Shown here piece after piece: positions 40,663 through 43,262 of a stretch of 43,262 bases of DNA (position 1 is its first letter; each line of letters opens with the position of its first letter). A program made the translations under genes and the position numbers. The stretch lies in assembly GCA_013289515.1 (NCBI GenBank), contig JABCZU010000014.1, positions 1 to 43,262 on the forward strand, in the 5' to 3' direction. The DNA comes from Candidatus Babelota bacterium (lineage in GTDB: Bacteria > Babelota > Babeliae > Babelales > RVW-14). The notes beneath the pieces were generated by a model that was not told the origin of the DNA, did no database searches, and worked only from the letters and a program-made list of their open reading frames with translations.

Positions 40663-41838
40663 ATGCTTATAAAACGCACTTTTTGGGAAAAACTCATTGA
40701 AGCTGCCTGGCAAGAACGGAACGTAATTTGGCTTATGGGCGTCCGTCGGGTAGGTAAAACCAGTCTTTGTCGCAGCCTTCCCAACATTGAGTATTTTGAC
40801 TGTGAGCTACCAACCGTCCGTGAATTGTGCAACAATCCAGAAGATTTTTTGGCCAGCCACAAAGGGAAGCGCCTTATTCTTGATGAAATCCATCGTCTCG
40901 ATAATCCATCAGAAATCTTAAAAATTGCCGCTGATCATTACCCCCAAGTCAACATTATTGCAACCGGCTCTTCAACGCTGGGTGCAAGCGCAAAATTTAA
41001 AGATACGTTGACGGGGAGAAAAAGGGAATTATGGCTCACGCCACTTCTATTGCAAGAAATGCATGCCTTTGGTAACGAAGACCTTCGCCATAGATTTCTA
41101 TGCGGAGGCCTGCCGTCATTTTTTGCATCCAATCAATTACCCGAGAATGAGTTTAAAGAATGGATTGATGCCTACTGGGCAAAAGACATTTATGAAATGT
41201 TTAAAGTAGGCAAGCGGTACTCTTTTCAAAAGTTTGCAGAACTATTACTAGCTCAGAGCGGCGGACAGTTTGAAGCAAGTAAATTCGCCGGCCCCTGCGA
41301 AGTAAGCAGACAAACTATCAACAATTATTTAGCAGTTCTTGAAGCAACGTTTGTTGTACACGTCATTAGGCCGTACTCAACCTATAAACCAAGCGAAATT
41401 GTTCTGGCGCCAAAAATATATGGCTTTGATACTGGCGCTGTATGTTATGCCAAAGGCTGGAGGGAGCTTCGAAAAGAAGATCTAGGGCTCTTATGGAAAC
41501 AGTGCGTTTTAAACGAAATGCACGGACAATTACAAACACATGCCATTAACTATTGGCGTGACAAGCAAGGCCATGAAATTGATTTTGTTATATATGATAA
41601 ATTTACCAAGTCCATTACCGCGATAGAATGCAAGTACAGCAGCCTTGGCTTAGATTTGGGACGATCAAGCGCTTCTGATATTGGCACTAACATTGCCGCT
41701 TTTCGGCGCCATTATCCTATCGGTAAAAATTATGTTGTCGCAAGCGATGTAAACACGCCATTTGAAAGGCAATGTGGCGATGTTGTTCTTTCTTTTGTAG
41801 GCACCCAAGAACTTATTAAAAGCCTTGCGCAGCTATAA
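40663..41838 (+). CDS. ATPase with AAA_14 and DUF4143 domains
   Basis: A 391-residue protein with P-loop GVRRVGKTS (26-34), Walker B KRLILDEIHRL (about 69-79) and sensor ATGSSTLG, as in AAA_14 (PF13173). The C-terminal DUF4143 domain (PF13635) includes a winged-helix-like SRQTINNYLAVLEATFVVHVIRPY, then HEIDFVI (about 304) and AIECKYS (about 321), the D...ExK core of a nuclease-like fold. These proteins are widespread and often present in many copies in host-associated bacteria; function is unproven. It is preceded by AAGAAGGAAAAA and followed by a strong hairpin terminator. It is the third ATPase/PD-(D/E)xK-like fusion in the window, each of a different subfamily. Confidence 0.9.
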   Translation: MLIKRTFWEKLIEAAWQERNVIWLMGVRRVGKTSLCRSLPNIEYFDCELPTVRELCNNPEDFLASHKGKRLILDEIHRLDNPSEILKIAADHYPQVNIIATGSSTLGASAKFKDTLTGRKRELWLTPLLLQEMHAFGNEDLRHRFLCGGLPSFFASNQLPENEFKEWIDAYWAKDIYEMFKVGKRYSFQKFAELLLAQSGGQFEASKFAGPCEVSRQTINNYLAVLEATFVVHVIRPYSTYKPSEIVLAPKIYGFDTGAVCYAKGWRELRKEDLGLLWKQCVLNEMHGQLQTHAINYWRDKQGHEIDFVIYDKFTKSITAIECKYSSLGLDLGRSSASDIGTNIAAFRRHYPIGKNYVVASDVNTPFERQCGDVVLSFVGTQELIKSLAQL

Positions 41839-41849
41839 TGTGTACGAAA

Positions 41850-41883
41850 AACGGCGGGGCCTGTGCCCCGCCGTTACTTTTAG
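41850..41883. terminator. Strong terminator between convergent ATPase and unknown gene
   Basis: AACGGCGGGGC (41850-41860) and GCCCCGCCGTT (41865-41875) form a perfect 11-bp stem with a 4-base loop, followed by ACTTTTAG. It lies 12 bp after the ATPase stop and 34 bp from the end of the opposite gene; the weak T run suits the plus strand best. Confidence 0.75.
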
Positions 41884-41916
41884 ATTAACGCGGCCTTGGA
41901 AAAACCGGTTGAAATG

Positions 41917-43245
41917 CTATTTCTTCTTGGCCTGAGACTTCTTGGCCATCTTAGATTTCTTATTTTTGTTCGGTGTGCGGCCTTCCTTGCCAATCACCTT
42001 ACCGGATTGAGCAACCCTGCCGACATCATTTGCCGATATCATGCGCGTTGCGGTTTCGATGAATTTCTTGTTTAGATCATTCAATAAGCAAATAACGTCA
42101 TCGACACAACAGTTCAGCTGATTCTTATCACAGCGTTCAAGGAGCAAGCAGGCTGCTATCGAGAAGATTTTATATGCAAGCATGCGTCCAACAAGCATAC
42201 TCTCAACGCTGACTGTAGACCCTACCCCTACTTTAATGAGCACACTTTCATTATTTTTGATAATCAATCTTAGTGCCTCACCAAGCTTAAAGGATTCTGG
42301 CTTGACCTTACCATACATTGTCTTAAGGTCGTTTTTGACCTCTTCTATGGCTTGTGACCAGTTTTTCGAACATTCAAGAATGTCTTTTGAGCTTGGCTTG
42401 AGCATTATAGCTAGGTAGCATTCATCGTTTTCGACTAAAACACGCTTTATCTCTTTTTCAAGATCCTGCAAATCGGCTACCAACGCCTTAACAAAATCAT
42501 TATTAACCGAATTTCTAATTTCTGCAGGCAGATCACTATCTTTTAGCGGATAGGTTTTTTGTAGCAATAAAAACTCTTGGTAAATACTGTAGTACAAACA
42601 TGGCACAGCATATCGTTCAATCAACATCGCATTAACGTCTGAATAAGATTTTCCAGCTGCCTGCAAGTCTTTCAATTCTTGTTCGTGTTTACTATATGAC
42701 GCATCCATGAATGCTTGCATATGCTTATGGCTGCCAGAGAATCCAAGCATCTTATGCATCTGATCACATGTTGCATTAATCAAAGCCTGACGCTCTGCTA
42801 ACGGTACACTATCCTTAAGCGAGCTGAGATTCTTGATCTTTTCTAGGACTAGAAGCTGAGCGTGCTCCTGCAGCTTCGTTACCCACGTCTCCATGGCTTC
42901 GGCTGGCTGACAACAAGCGCATGCACTGCCTGATTCATGAAATATAGCCGGAAGCATAGGCATTACTATCTCTTTGGTCTTGTTAACAACAAGTTCATCG
43001 ACCCACTTCTTTTCATTGATAAAGAATTGTCTGAGGGCTGGCACAGCAGCAGCATGTCGCTTCTGCTGCCTGAAAAATTCTGGTATGTCGTGATTAGGTA
43101 CGCGACGTCCACTTGAATCATATATGCCTAGACTGGTGGGCAAGCTATTCTTGCCTCCCATCATCCAAGCTGTGGCAGGTACGCTGGTACTTATGCTGAT
43201 TGCTACGACTAGAACTAATTTGGTAAGTTTTTTCAGAATATTCAT
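41917..43245 (-). CDS. Exported helical protein of unknown function with Lys-rich tail
   Basis: A 442-residue protein, unrecognised. A clear signal peptide (about 1-27, MNILKKLTKLVLVVAISIS...ATA) is followed by a largely helical body. Two cysteine groups stand out: SACACCQPAE (about 108-117) and CDKNQLNCCVDDVICLL (about 378-394), which could form disulfides or bind metal. The last 25 residues (TPNKNKKSKMAKKSQAKKK) are strongly basic, as in some DNA-, LPS- or wall-binding tails. Coding probability is good, with no frame breaks. The start is at 43245, 17 bp from the window edge. It is convergent with the ATPase gene. Confidence 0.8.
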   Translation of the reverse strand: MNILKKLTKLVLVVAISISTSVPATAWMMGGKNSLPTSLGIYDSSGRRVPNHDIPEFFRQQKRHAAAVPALRQFFINEKKWVDELVVNKTKEIVMPMLPAIFHESGSACACCQPAEAMETWVTKLQEHAQLLVLEKIKNLSSLKDSVPLAERQALINATCDQMHKMLGFSGSHKHMQAFMDASYSKHEQELKDLQAAGKSYSDVNAMLIERYAVPCLYYSIYQEFLLLQKTYPLKDSDLPAEIRNSVNNDFVKALVADLQDLEKEIKRVLVENDECYLAIMLKPSSKDILECSKNWSQAIEEVKNDLKTMYGKVKPESFKLGEALRLIIKNNESVLIKVGVGSTVSVESMLVGRMLAYKIFSIAACLLLERCDKNQLNCCVDDVICLLNDLNKKFIETATRMISANDVGRVAQSGKVIGKEGRTPNKNKKSKMAKKSQAKKK

Positions 43246-43262
43246 GGTATAAAAAGCCTCAT

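Noticed and set aside
1-43262. tRNA, rRNA or riboswitch genes
   Set aside because: Reading the intergenic gaps, none showed a cloverleaf with CCA-end features or a known riboswitch core; a covariance-model scan would be needed to exclude small RNAs.
1-43262. Insertion sequence or prophage
   Set aside because: No transposase, integrase or phage structural gene is visible; the repeats are short non-coding palindromes.

Overview
The window looks like a compact chromosome segment of a host-associated, double-membraned bacterium with a reduced genome. The mix suggests Candidatus Dependentiae (TM6) or a similar protist-associated lineage: a T2SS/pilus-type secretin locus, exported beta-propeller and ankyrin proteins, a serpin-like protein, several AAA ATPases fused to PD-(D/E)xK-like domains, a MNT/HEPN pair, Pal, GatB and an AspRS with non-discriminating features. 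This assignment is inference from gene content and family resemblance; no database search was possible.

Layout. 1-1311 holds the 3' end of an exported beta-propeller gene. 1507-3896 holds an ATP-binding protein followed closely by a serpin-like gene. 4139-14795 is the main block: a MoxR-type ATPase, then gspC-like, gspD-like secretin, gspL/pilM-like and gspM/pilO-like genes, then a second secretin that is a paralogue of the first. The genes are tightly packed (several 4-bp overlaps) except where palindromic repeats have entered. 14882-15208 is a lone minimal nucleotidyltransferase. 15222-19586 is a minus-strand operon in transcription order cysteine/cystathionine synthase, dapF, ankyrin protein, class I aldolase, LOG-family protein. 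gltX (19725-21158) diverges from it.

21160-23607 carries, on the minus strand, a small unknown gene, a Pro/Ala-rich exported protein and enolase. yajC and a short ComEC-like gene (23729-25145) run on the plus strand and overlap by 11 bp. 25230-28484 is a 1084-residue exported protein with about 21 propeller blades, paralogous to the gene at the left edge but inverted. 28660-29465 is a MNT/HEPN toxin-antitoxin-like pair. Then come trxA and aspS (minus), a second AAA+nuclease-like gene (plus), a DsbD-like membrane protein and a Pal lipoprotein (minus), RNase G and gatB (plus), a trypsin-like PDZ protease (minus, its 3' end overlapping gatB), a third ATPase (AAA_14/DUF4143 type, plus) and an exported 442-residue protein of unknown function (minus).

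Two themes run through the window. First, much of the coding capacity serves the cell envelope and surface: the secretin/GspCLM machine, YajC, Pal, DsbD, a periplasmic protease and several signal-peptide proteins that could be its cargo. Second, short palindromic repeats of REP/RPE type are scattered through it and have entered coding sequence: the N-terminus of secretin 1, the C-terminus of the GspL-like protein, and the signal peptide of the large propeller protein. The most unexpected single gene is the serpin-like one at 2982-3896.
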